In this document: piece by piece, positions 9,994 to 17,690 of the stretch
Layout: each line of letters begins with the position of its first letter
Numbering within the stretch: the first letter of the stretch is position 1
DNA from: Paenibacillus albicereus
Lineage (GTDB): Bacteria > Bacillota > Bacilli > Paenibacillales > Paenibacillaceae
DNA: 64,000 nt
Reading direction: 5' to 3'
NCBI RefSeq assembly: GCF_012676905.1
Contig: NZ_CP051428.1
Coordinates: 1,107,001 to 1,171,000, forward strand
Position numbers and translations under genes: made by a program
Notes under the pieces: generated by a model
The model's database searches: none
The model's input: the letters and a program-made list of their open reading frames with translations, nothing else
Told to the model about the DNA's origin: nothing

Positions 9994-10641
9994 CTAACTG
10001 ACTTCGCGTTTCTGAGGCACGCGCAGCAACCGGATCGCGAGCTCGCCCGCCAAGAGCAGGAACGCGATGTTGGCGTACAGTGCGGCCGTATATCCGGCAG
10101 CGTAGGGCAATCCGACGAGGCCGGTGAACAGTCCGGTGAACAGATGCAGCGTCATGTTGTTGAAGCAGAAGGCATAGCTTCGGATCATCAGGCGCTTGTG
10201 GGCGGCCAGCCGCCGCTTGCGGGCTCTCCGAATCGCAAGCAGCGTGAGCGCCGGCCAAAGGATGTTGAGCAGGTTGAACGGGACGCTGGTCCATTTGCCG
10301 CCGGTCGCATAGGGCGCCATGTAGCCGGAAGTCAAGCAGACGAGAAAGACGCAGACGAAATAGGCATAGCCGTTCCAGCGATGCAGGCTCAAGCGGCGCG
10401 GCGTGCGCCGGCCAGCCGGAGCGAAGCCGAGCAGGCCGCAAGCAGTCGCCACGCAGGCGGCTGCGATATGGACCTGCAGCACGGCCAGCCATAAGCTCAG
10501 CCTGTCCGGGCCTTCGCCGGCCGGCTTGAGCGCCAGGAAGCCGGCTGCTTGCGGGTCGGCCAGATAAGATTTGTAGAGCACATAAGCGACGGCGGCGGCA
10601 GCGGCGGCAGCCAGCCAGCGGAGGGCAGTTTTGGATGACAT
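9994..10641 (-). CDS. DUF2306 family membrane protein
   Basis: A 215-residue integral membrane protein with an N-terminal signal-anchor-like helix (residues 6-27). About five further hydrophobic segments follow. The DUF2306 pattern is visible as HRWNGYAYFVCVFLVCLTSG, a TGGKWTSVPFN loop and an AHKRLMIRSYAFCFNNMTLH segment with conserved histidine and arginine. The function of the family is unknown. It is divergently transcribed from the MarR-type gene, with a 133-bp gap that carries a near-perfect operator, so control by that regulator is possible. Start supported by GCGAGCCCCTCC-ATG; the ribosome site is weak. Confidence 0.75.
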   Translation of the reverse strand: MSSKTALRWLAAAAAAAVAYVLYKSYLADPQAAGFLALKPAGEGPDRLSLWLAVLQVHIAAACVATACGLLGFAPAGRRTPRRLSLHRWNGYAYFVCVFLVCLTSGYMAPYATGGKWTSVPFNLLNILWPALTLLAIRRARKRRLAAHKRLMIRSYAFCFNNMTLHLFTGLFTGLVGLPYAAGYTAALYANIAFLLLAGELAIRLLRVPQKREVS

Positions 10642-10701
10642 GGAGGGGCTCGCTTTCTTGTTGTTATGTTGGCCATTGTATCATGGAGGCATGCCCGCAG
10701 G

Positions 10702-10730
10702 TTGACCCTTTTCGTTCACAGGCGTATAGT
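10702..10730 (+). promoter_or_regulatory. SigA-type promoter of the marR-MFS operon
   Basis: TTGACC at 10702-10707 and TATAGT at 10725-10730 are separated by exactly 17 bp, 45 bp upstream of the chosen MarR start. This is the clearest vegetative promoter in the window. Confidence 0.75.
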
Positions 10731-10744
10731 TGTTGTGACAACTA
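10727..10744. promoter_or_regulatory. MarR-type operator overlapping the -10 box
   Basis: An 18-bp inverted repeat with 7-bp arms TAGTTGT and ACAACTA around TGTG overlaps the end of the -10 box and the expected transcription start. This is a typical size and position for a MarR-family autorepressor site, so autoregulation by the downstream gene is likely. Confidence 0.65.
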
Positions 10745-10774
10745 ATGCTTCTGACAGAAAGAAGGACATCCCGC

Positions 10775-11266
10775 ATGCACTCACCCGAAGACTCGATTCA
10801 TTCCCGATCCGGTCCGGCGTACGGCGCGAGCCTGGACGATTCGATCGGATTTTTGCTTGGCGCGGCGTATCGGAAGGTAAGCCTGACCTTGCTGCAGCAG
10901 CTGCGCGACTGGGACATCACGCCCGAGCAGTGGGCGATGCTGGCGCGCATCTGCGAGCGCGGCGGGCGGATCCAGAGGGAGCTCGGCGAGCTGACCGGAA
11001 AGGACAAGCCGACCACCACGCGCATTCTGGAGCTGCTCGAAGCAAAAGGGCTCATCGTCAAGCGAGCCGACCCGAAGGATCGGCGCTCGCAGCGCATTTA
11101 CGCTACGGAGCAGGGAGAGCGGCTCCTGGCCGAGACGACCCCGGTCGAGCGCGCGGCGCTGGACATCGGGCTCGGCGCGCTGCTGGAGGAGGAGCGCGCG
11201 CAGCTGCGCGCGTTGCTGCAGCGGATCGTGAAGCCGCGCCAAGAGGGCTCGAACGATGGGCGCTGA
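10775..11266 (+). CDS. MarR family transcriptional regulator
   Basis: A 163-residue MarR-family winged-helix protein. An N-terminal dimerisation helix (IGFLLGAAYRKVSLTLLQQL) is followed by the DNA-binding part: QRELGELTGKDKPTTTRILELLEAKGLI as helix-turn-helix and KRADPKDRRSQRIYATEQG as the wing. The start at 10775 is preceded by AAGGA; an in-frame ATG at 10745 is also possible but lacks a site. It overlaps the downstream MFS gene by 11 bp, so repressor and pump are one unit, with a palindromic operator at the promoter. Ligand-induced derepression of the pump is the expected logic (inference). Confidence 0.88.
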   Translation: MHSPEDSIHSRSGPAYGASLDDSIGFLLGAAYRKVSLTLLQQLRDWDITPEQWAMLARICERGGRIQRELGELTGKDKPTTTRILELLEAKGLIVKRADPKDRRSQRIYATEQGERLLAETTPVERAALDIGLGALLEEERAQLRALLQRIVKPRQEGSNDGR

Positions 11267-12722
11267 GCCGCTCACGCTCCGCAAGGAGCCGTTATGGACG
11301 CGTTCGTTCATCGTGCTGACGCTTGGAGCCTTCCTCATGTTCCTTTGCCTGCAAATGCTCATGTCGCCGCTGCCCTCCTACGTCGAAGAGCGCTTCGCGC
11401 CGGGGGCGTTCGTCATCAGCCTCGTGACGAGCCTGTTCGCGCTCGCGGCGATTGCCGCCCGCTTCGCGACGGCGTGGATGCTCGGCCGCATCTCGCGCCA
11501 TGTCGTGCTGTTCGCGGGCCTCGCCCTCTCCGCGCTGGCGACGCTCGGATTTTCCGCCGCTCGAAGCATCGAGGCGCTGCTGGCGCTGCGCGTGCTGTTC
11601 GGCATCGGCTTCGGCATGGCCAGCACCGTGCTGCCGACGCTGGTGACCGGCATCATTCCGCCGCGGCGGATGGGAGAAGGCGTCGGCTACTTCGGCCTAT
11701 CGAGCAGCATGGCGATGTCGCTCGGCCCGATGATCGGGCTCGCGATTATGGACGGCATCGGCTTCCGTGCGCTGTCGCTGACCGGAGCGGCATCCTCGCT
11801 CGTCATCATCCCGCTGCTGCTCGTCTTCCGAGCGATACCGCCGGTTCGGCGCCGCGAGCCGGCTCCGTCAGGCGGCAGGACTGCTGCTGCCGGATCGACC
11901 GGAGCGCGAGCGAGCGCAGGATCGGCAGAGCCAGGCGGCCGGGCTGCTGCGGAGAGAGCTGATGCCGGATTGGCCGGAGCACGAGCGAGCGCTGGATCGG
12001 CAGAGACAGGCGTCCGGGCTGCTGCGGAGAGAGCTGATGCCGGATCGGCCGGAGCGGGAGCGAGCGCTGGATCGGCAGAGCCAGGCGGCCGGACTGCTGC
12101 GGAGAGAGCTGATGCCGGATCGGCAGCGGCCGGAGCAGTCGATGAGACCGGCCACAGCGAGGCTGGGCAAGCTTGGCTGCCGGCGCTGCTGAACGCGCTG
12201 ATGGCGATAACGTATGGCGGCCTACTCAGCTATCTGGTGCTGTTCGGGCGGGAGATGGGGTTGCCGAACATCGGCCTGTTCTTTCTGCTGAACGCCGTCG
12301 CCATTCTGCTCGTACGGCCGATCGCCGGCCGGCTGTTCGACCGGCACGGGCATCTTGCCGTGCTGCCTGCGGCCTCGCTGCTGCTCATGGGCGGCCTGCT
12401 GCTGCTGAGCTGGTCCGACACGACGGGGCTGCTGCTGCTTTCGGCGCTGCTGTATGGACTCGGCTTCGGCTCGATCCAGCCGACAGCGCAGGCATGGATG
12501 CTGCGCAGCATGCCGGCTTCCCGCCAGGCGTCGGCCAACAGCCTGTTCTACAACTCGACCGACCTCGGCGTCGCGGTCGGCTCGATGCTGCTCGGCGCCG
12601 TCGCGGCCTCGACCGGCTATGCGCTCATGTACCGCTGGGCGGCGTTGTCGATGGTGCTGCTCCTCGCCGCCTATGGCGCAGGGCTCGCTTTCAGCCGCCG
12701 CCGAGCGGTCCGCGCCTCTTAG
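11256..12722 (+). CDS. MFS transporter with a repeat-expanded central loop
   Basis: A 488-residue major facilitator with twelve predicted helices in two bundles (about residues 17-195 and 307-483). Familiar MFS features are the LGRISRHVVLF loop between helices 2 and 3 and GRLFDRHGHL in the second half. The region 201-305, the cytoplasmic loop between helices 6 and 7, is abnormally long because it holds three tandem 25-residue Ala/Gly/Glu/Arg repeats. Co-transcription with the MarR gene suggests drug or metabolite efflux. The substrate is unknown. Confidence 0.87.
   Translation: MGAEPLTLRKEPLWTRSFIVLTLGAFLMFLCLQMLMSPLPSYVEERFAPGAFVISLVTSLFALAAIAARFATAWMLGRISRHVVLFAGLALSALATLGFSAARSIEALLALRVLFGIGFGMASTVLPTLVTGIIPPRRMGEGVGYFGLSSSMAMSLGPMIGLAIMDGIGFRALSLTGAASSLVIIPLLLVFRAIPPVRRREPAPSGGRTAAAGSTGARASAGSAEPGGRAAAERADAGLAGARASAGSAETGVRAAAERADAGSAGAGASAGSAEPGGRTAAERADAGSAAAGAVDETGHSEAGQAWLPALLNALMAITYGGLLSYLVLFGREMGLPNIGLFFLLNAVAILLVRPIAGRLFDRHGHLAVLPAASLLLMGGLLLLSWSDTTGLLLLSALLYGLGFGSIQPTAQAWMLRSMPASRQASANSLFYNSTDLGVAVGSMLLGAVAASTGYALMYRWAALSMVLLLAAYGAGLAFSRRRAVRAS
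11901..12125 (+). repeat. 75-bp coding minisatellite, 3 copies
   Basis: Three in-frame 75-bp copies encode 25-residue units of the form GARASAGSAEPGG...AERADAGLA at residues 216-240, 241-265 and 266-290 of the MFS protein. A degenerate partial copy precedes them (residues 201-215). The unit length is a multiple of three, so copy-number changes keep the frame. Confidence 0.85.
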
Positions 12723-12865
12723 GCGGAGCGGGCGTAGGCGGAGCGGGCGTAGGCGAAGCCGGAACGGCCGGCGCGAAGCGGCGCGCGCTCTGCGGAGCGG
12801 AGCTCGTCGCGACGCCAGAAGCTTTGCCCAGCGGGAGTTTGACGCCAATGGGCCTTTTTCGATGA

Positions 12866-12903
12866 AAAGGGACGAATCGAGCCTCGCTCGGTTTCGTCCC
12901 TTT
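12866..12903 (+). terminator. Intrinsic terminator after the MFS gene
   Basis: Inverted repeat arms AAAGGGACGAA and TTCGTCCCTTT enclose a GC-rich loop about 145 bp after the MFS stop. A T-rich tail (GTTTCGTTT) follows. Confidence 0.7.
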
Positions 12904-12951
12904 GTTTCGTTTAGGAAGCGAGTTCTCGCTGTCGGGGTGAGGGGAGGCGGC

Positions 12952-13560
12952 GACCGTCGGAGCTGCGCGGAAAACCCGAGTAACTCGGCTCGAACAGATG
13001 CCCTACCGGCGGAGCTACGCGGAAAACCCGAGTAACTCGTCGAACAAGTGCCCGACCGGCGGAACTGCGCGGAAAACCCGAGTAACTCGGCTCGAACAGA
13101 TGCCCTACCGGCGGAGCTACGCGGAAAACCCGAGCAACTCGGCTCGAACAGGTGCCCGCCCGGCGGAATTGCGCGGTAAAATCGAGTAACTCGGCTGAAC
13201 AGGTGCCCGACCGGCGGAGTTGCGCGGAAAACCCGAGTAACTCGGCTCGAACAGGTGCCCGACCGTCGGAGCTGCGCGGAAAAATCGAGCAACTTGGCTT
13301 CGATTGGAGCGTCCGGCAGGCGTTAAGTCGAAAAAATCGAGCTAATGGGCTTGGAGTGGAGCGTCCGGTAAGCGTTAAGTCGAAAAAATCGAGCTAATGG
13401 GCTTGGAGTGGAGAGTCCGGCAGGCATTAAGTCGAAAAAATCGAGCTAATGGGCTTGGAGTGGCTGGTCCGGGAGGCATTAAGTCGAACAAATCGAGCTA
13501 ATGGGCTTCATGTGTAGCGTCCTGCAGGCGTGAAGTCGAATAAATCGAGCTGCCATGCTC
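12952..13560. repeat. 12-copy tandem array of 52-bp units, two subfamilies
   Basis: Seven copies of subfamily A start at 12952, 13004, 13054, 13106, 13158, 13209 and 13261, with lengths of 50-52 bp. Each contains GGAAAACCCGAGTAACTCGG, whose CCGAG/CTCGG arms form a small hairpin. Five copies of subfamily B start at 13309, 13361, 13413, 13465 and 13517, spaced exactly 52 bp. They contain GTCGAAAAAATCGAGCTAAT and GGGCTTGGAG. A and B share the GAAAAA-xxCGAG core and the TCCGGC/ACCGGC end, so they look like diverged forms of one unit. Because 52 is not a multiple of three, the array is unlikely to encode a protein, although frames happen to be open across part of it. Confidence 0.9.
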
Positions 13561-13637
13561 GTTCTCCAGCGCATCCGCCTCATTTCGCTCTAGCACCGCA
13601 AAGCAGGCTGGCGTATACTGGTTATAACTTATCCAAC

Positions 13638-13648
13638 TTGTCTGACAA
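13638..13648. promoter_or_regulatory. FadR/LutR-type operator upstream of lutA
   Basis: TTGTCTGACAA is a perfect inverted repeat around a central T. It fits the TnGT-N3-ACnA pattern of the FadR branch of GntR regulators. It lies 28 bp before lutA, downstream of a possible -10 box TATACT at 13614-13619. The lut operon is followed by a FadR-type regulator gene, the obvious candidate to bind here. Confidence 0.6.
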
Positions 13649-13676
13649 CCTGACTAATTGACGGAGAGGTGCAAGC

Positions 13677-14405
13677 ATGAACGTATCCTTATTCATCACC
13701 TGCCTGAGCGATGCGATCTATCCTCGGGTCGGCGAGGCGATGGCGCGCATCCTGGCGCGGCAAGGCGTCAGGCTGGACTTTCCAAAGGTCCAAACCTGCT
13801 GCGGCCAGCCGGCGTACAACAGCGGCTACTGGGATGAGGCGCGCAAGACCGCGCGGACGATCCTCGCGGCATTCCGGGACAGCGACTTCGTCGTCTCGCC
13901 GTCCGGCTCCTGCACGTACATGCTCCATCACTACGAGGAGCTGTTCAAGGACGAGCCGGAGGCGCTGCGCCAGGCGCGGGAGCTCCGCGCCAAAACCTTT
14001 GAGTTCACGCAATTCCTCGTGCAGGTGCTTGGCGTGACGGACATCGGTGCGAGCTTTCCGCATAAGGTGACGTACCATCCGTCCTGCCACGGCAGCCGGC
14101 TGCTCGGCGTCAAGGAGGAGCCGCTTGAGCTGCTGCGCGGGGTCGAAGGGCTGCAGCTCGTGCCGCTGCCGTTCGCCGAGGACTGCTGCGGATTCGGCGG
14201 CACGTTCGCGGTCAAGATGGCCGACATCTCCGGCGCGATGGTGATGGAAAAGACCGATCATGTGAAGGAGACGGAAGCCGAGGTACTCGTCGGTCTCGAC
14301 ATGGCCTGCCTCATGAACATCGCCGGCAGCCTGCGTCGACGGGGCGAGCCGGTGCGCGTGCTGCACCTGGCCGAGCTGCTGGAGGAAGGGGCGACAGCCG
14401 GATGA
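13677..14405 (+). CDS. lutA: Lactate utilization protein A (Fe-S/CCG-domain oxidoreductase subunit)
   Basis: A 242-residue protein with two CCG (cysteine-rich) domains: VQTCCGQPAYNSGY near residue 42 and EDCCGFGGTFAVK near residue 165, each with associated upstream cysteines (FITCLSD; HPSCHGSR). This is the LutA pattern. With LutB and LutC it forms the iron-sulfur complex that oxidises L-lactate to pyruvate in Bacillus. GGAGAGG precedes the ATG. The next gene overlaps by ATGA, so the three lut genes form one operon behind the putative LutR operator. Confidence 0.93.
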   Translation: MNVSLFITCLSDAIYPRVGEAMARILARQGVRLDFPKVQTCCGQPAYNSGYWDEARKTARTILAAFRDSDFVVSPSGSCTYMLHHYEELFKDEPEALRQARELRAKTFEFTQFLVQVLGVTDIGASFPHKVTYHPSCHGSRLLGVKEEPLELLRGVEGLQLVPLPFAEDCCGFGGTFAVKMADISGAMVMEKTDHVKETEAEVLVGLDMACLMNIAGSLRRRGEPVRVLHLAELLEEGATAG

Positions 14406-16054
14406 GCAGGGAAACGGAGTCCAAATCCGGAAGCGCCGGCCAGACGGGAGCCAACCACGCCGCCCCGTCCCGCGTCGATACGCGCACGAGCCCCGCCGCC
14501 CCGTCCCGCGCCGAGCCGCGCGCGACGCCGCGTGCCAAGCACCTCGCCAAGCCGCAGCCGGACACGGTTCGCGAGCGCGCCGGGCTGGCGCTGAACAACG
14601 AGTTCCTGCGTCAGGCGGTCAAATTCACGACCGAGCGGCTGCGCTCGGGCAAAAAGGCCGCGTCCGAGGCGCACGGCCATTGGGACGAGTGGCGCGAGCA
14701 GGGACGGCAGATCCGGCTTCATACGATCGCGCATCTGGACTATTACCTGAGCCTGTTCGCGGACAACGCGCGGGCGAACGGCGTGCACGTGCATTTCGCG
14801 TCGACCGCCGAGGAGGCGGTGTCGCTGTCGCTCGCGATCGCGGAGTCGGCCGGAGCGCGCTCGGTCGTCAAGTCCAAGTCGATGGTCACCGAGGAGCTCC
14901 ATCTGAACCAGGCGCTGGAATCGATCGGCGTCGAGGCGGTGGAGACGGACCTCGGCGAGTACATCATCCAGCTGGCGGGCGAGACGCCGTCGCATATCAT
15001 CATCCCGGCGATCCACAAGAACCGCTATCAGATCGCCGAGCTGCTGTCGGCCGAGGCGGGCGAGACGCTGCCGCCGGATACGACGATGCTCGCGGGCTTC
15101 GTGCGGCGCAAGCTGCGGGAGAAGTTCCTGGAGGCGGACATCGGCATGACCGGGTGCAACTTCGCGATCGCGGAGACGGGCTCGATGGTGCTGTTCGAAA
15201 ACGAAGGCAACGCCCGCATGGTGTCGACCGTGCCGAAAATGCAGATCACCCTCATGGGGATGGAGCGGATTATTCCCTCCTGGGAGGATCTGGAGACGAT
15301 GGCGACGCTGCTGCCGCGCTCGGCCACCGGCCAGAGGCTGACCGTCTACATGTCGGGCATCACCGGGCCGAAGAGGCCGGACGACGCCGACGGGCCGGAG
15401 GAGATGCACCTCATCATCCTCGACAACGGGCGCTCCAACCAGCTCGGCGATCCGGAATTCCAGGAGCTCCTCAACTGCATCCGCTGCGGCGCGTGCCTGA
15501 ACGCCTGTCCGGTGTATCGCCACATCGGCGGCCATGCTTACGGCGGCACTTACAGCGGGCCGATCGGAGCGGTGCTGACGCCGGCGCTCCAGAGCAACGT
15601 CGCCGAGTGGGACGACATCGCGAGCGCATCGAGCCTGTGCGGCGCCTGTTACGAGGCGTGCCCGGTCAAGATTCCGCTGCATGACATGCTCGTGTCGCTG
15701 CGGCGGCGCAAGGTCGAGGCCGGCCGTGCCGATCCGCTGGAGACGCTCGCGATGAAAGGCTTCGGAGCGGTCGTCGGCAGCGCCGGCCTCATGAGCGCGG
15801 CGCTGGCGGCGGGACGGGTCGGCCAGCGGCTCGTCGCCCGCGGCGGCGAGATTCGGCTGCGGGTCGGGCCGCTCAAGGGCTGGAACAGCTATCGCGTGAC
15901 GCCGACGTTGGCGAAGCAGCCGTTCCGCAAGCGGTGGAGCACGCTGGAGCAGGAGCTGGCGGCGGAGCTGCGGGAGATGGATCCGGCGGTGAAAAGACGG
16001 CTGGAGCAGATGGCGCGCCGGGGCGGCCGCGAAGGAGGAGACGCGCATGAGTGA
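14402..16054 (+). CDS. lutB: Lactate utilization protein B (Fe-S subunit)
   Basis: A 550-residue protein. A LUD domain covers about residues 110-360 (ARSVVKSKSMVTEE, TGCNFAIAETGSMVLFENEGN). It is followed by a ferredoxin-like segment with CIRCGACLNACPVY and LCGACYEACPVK for two 4Fe-4S clusters, and a C-terminal tail. It is about 70 residues longer than Bacillus subtilis LutB. The excess is a Ser/Ala/Arg/Pro-rich N-terminal stretch (about residues 1-60) with no recognisable domain. The ATG overlaps lutA, and an internal start cannot be excluded. Confidence 0.93.
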   Translation: MSRETESKSGSAGQTGANHAAPSRVDTRTSPAAPSRAEPRATPRAKHLAKPQPDTVRERAGLALNNEFLRQAVKFTTERLRSGKKAASEAHGHWDEWREQGRQIRLHTIAHLDYYLSLFADNARANGVHVHFASTAEEAVSLSLAIAESAGARSVVKSKSMVTEELHLNQALESIGVEAVETDLGEYIIQLAGETPSHIIIPAIHKNRYQIAELLSAEAGETLPPDTTMLAGFVRRKLREKFLEADIGMTGCNFAIAETGSMVLFENEGNARMVSTVPKMQITLMGMERIIPSWEDLETMATLLPRSATGQRLTVYMSGITGPKRPDDADGPEEMHLIILDNGRSNQLGDPEFQELLNCIRCGACLNACPVYRHIGGHAYGGTYSGPIGAVLTPALQSNVAEWDDIASASSLCGACYEACPVKIPLHDMLVSLRRRKVEAGRADPLETLAMKGFGAVVGSAGLMSAALAAGRVGQRLVARGGEIRLRVGPLKGWNSYRVTPTLAKQPFRKRWSTLEQELAAELREMDPAVKRRLEQMARRGGREGGDAHE

Positions 16055-16904
16055 GGATAGGAGGCGGCAGGAAACCGAGGCCGCAGGCGGCGCGAGCGCC
16101 GGAACCGGCCGGGCGTCGGCCGCGCCGGCCCGCGAAAGCGCGGCGGCGTCGGAGGCGGACGCGCAGGCCGCCGCGAGCCGGGGCGAGTGGCTGCGCGAGC
16201 TGGAGGCGCAGTCCAAGCTGCGCCAGCAGACGTTCCTGGACGGCATCGCGGCCAAGCTCGGACGGCCGCGGCAGCTGGAGCGGCCGCATCAGCCGCGGCG
16301 CGGCGCCCCGGCGTTCTGGCGCGAGTTCCAGTGGAGCCCGGAGGAGCGGGCGGCCAGGCTGCGCGAGCATTTCGAGGCGGCCGGAGGCAAGCTGGCGGAG
16401 CTGCCGGATCTGGAGGCGGCGGGCCGCTTCATCGCCGAGCAGGCGCGGGAGATGACGGCGCGGCGCATCCTGCGCCAGGACGAGGCGGAGCTCGCGCAGC
16501 TCGGCCTGGAGTCCGCGCTCCGGCCCGAAGGCGGCGAGGTCCGCGTCTGGAACGAGGACGGCGGAGGCCGCGAGCGCTGGCTGCCGGAGGCGGCGGAAGC
16601 CGACTTCGGCGTCGTGCTCGCCGACGGAGCGGCGGCGTACACCGGCACGGTGTGCGTCCGCTCCGCTCCCGATAAGGGGCGCAGCGTCAGCCTGCTGCCG
16701 ACGGCGCTGTTCGTCGTGCTGCCGCGCGAGCGGCTGGCGACCCGCCTCGGCGAGCTGCTGCTGCCGCTCGACGAGGCGGGGCGGGAGGCGATGCCGGCTG
16801 GCGTTCATTTCATCTCCGGACCGAGCCGCTCGGCGGATATCGAGAACGATCTGACGATCGGCGTGCACGGCCCCGGCATTGTCACGATCCTGCTCATCGG
16901 GTAG
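16047..16904 (+). CDS. lutC: Lactate utilization protein C
   Basis: A 285-residue LUD-domain protein. The conserved part (about residues 100-285) contains ILRQDEAELAQLG, DFGVVLADGAAAYTGTV and the C-terminal HFISGPSRSADIENDLTIGV motif of LutC/YkgG proteins. The first 45 residues are Ala/Glu/Arg-rich and probably disordered, an extension like that in LutB. The ATG lies 8 bp inside lutB. It completes the lactate oxidation complex. Confidence 0.92.
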   Translation: MSEDRRRQETEAAGGASAGTGRASAAPARESAAASEADAQAAASRGEWLRELEAQSKLRQQTFLDGIAAKLGRPRQLERPHQPRRGAPAFWREFQWSPEERAARLREHFEAAGGKLAELPDLEAAGRFIAEQAREMTARRILRQDEAELAQLGLESALRPEGGEVRVWNEDGGGRERWLPEAAEADFGVVLADGAAAYTGTVCVRSAPDKGRSVSLLPTALFVVLPRERLATRLGELLLPLDEAGREAMPAGVHFISGPSRSADIENDLTIGVHGPGIVTILLIG

Positions 16905-16931
16905 CATGGAGGGCAAAGGGGGACGGCAGCC

Positions 16932-17642
16932 GTGGATGTAAAGCCGCTGAACAAGCAGAATCATTATGAAGCGATCGCCGGGCAGCTCCGCCGGCTGATC
17001 GACGACGGCGCCGTCGGGCCGGGCGACAAGCTGCCCTCGGCTCGCGAGCTGTCGGAGCGCTTCGGCGTCGGTCGGTCGACGATGCGGGAGGCGTTGAGCG
17101 CGCTCAAGGCGATGGGCTACATCGACATCCGCCAGGGAGGCGGCAGCGTCGTCCGGCCGCCGGAGGAGCGGACAGGCGGCATGCCGCCGCTGCTCGCCGC
17201 CGCCGGCGCGACGCGCGAGGAGCTGCTGGAGCTGCTGGAGGCGAGGCGCTCGCTGGAGCTGGCCAACGTCGCGCTCGCGGCCCGCAAGCGCGGCGCCGAC
17301 GATGTGGCCCGGCTGCGCGAGCTGGCCGAGGGCATGAGGAGCACGCTCGGCGACGATCTCGAGGGCGAGCGCTACGACATGGAATTCCACCTGGCGCTGG
17401 CCCATGCGACCGGCAACCGCATGATGGCGCGGCTGTACGAGTCGCTGATGGCGCCGATCGAGCGGGCGATCCGCGCCGTGCGCCGGACGGAGCTGTATGC
17501 GAGCCGCGAGGTCGCGGAGCGGCTCGCCGGCGCGCATGAGCGCATCCTGCAGGCGGTGGAGGCGGGCGACGAAGCGCTCGCCGCCGCCGAGATGCAGGCG
17601 CATCTGGAGCATGTGGAGCAGATCGTGATGAAGCATCTTTGA
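16932..17642 (+). CDS. lutR: GntR/FadR family regulator, probable LutR
   Basis: A 236-residue protein that starts with GTG at 16932 behind AAAGGGGGA. The N-terminal winged helix contains KLPSARELSERFGVGRSTMREALSALKAMGYI and an RQGGGSVV wing. The C-terminal all-helical FCD domain has the metal/ligand-binding pattern D...FHLALAHATGN near residue 150 and an AHERILQAVEAGD...A...HLEHV histidine segment. It sits 27 bp after lutC, like the LutR repressor that senses lactate in Bacillus. The TTGTCTGACAA site before lutA fits this class. The lactate role is inferred from context. Confidence 0.85.
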   Translation: MDVKPLNKQNHYEAIAGQLRRLIDDGAVGPGDKLPSARELSERFGVGRSTMREALSALKAMGYIDIRQGGGSVVRPPEERTGGMPPLLAAAGATREELLELLEARRSLELANVALAARKRGADDVARLRELAEGMRSTLGDDLEGERYDMEFHLALAHATGNRMMARLYESLMAPIERAIRAVRRTELYASREVAERLAGAHERILQAVEAGDEALAAAEMQAHLEHVEQIVMKHL

Positions 17643-17690
17643 TTCCGGGTAAGGAAAAAGATCGATCATCGTGGAAGAGGGGCTGAGCGC

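Noticed and set aside
12998-13397. Open frames across the 52-bp array (AENPSNSAR-type peptides)
   Set aside because: The unit length is not a multiple of three, there is no ribosome binding site, and the frames change between copies.
12952-13560. CRISPR array
   Set aside because: Units are contiguous, near-identical over their full 52 bp, lack unique spacers, and no cas genes are nearby.
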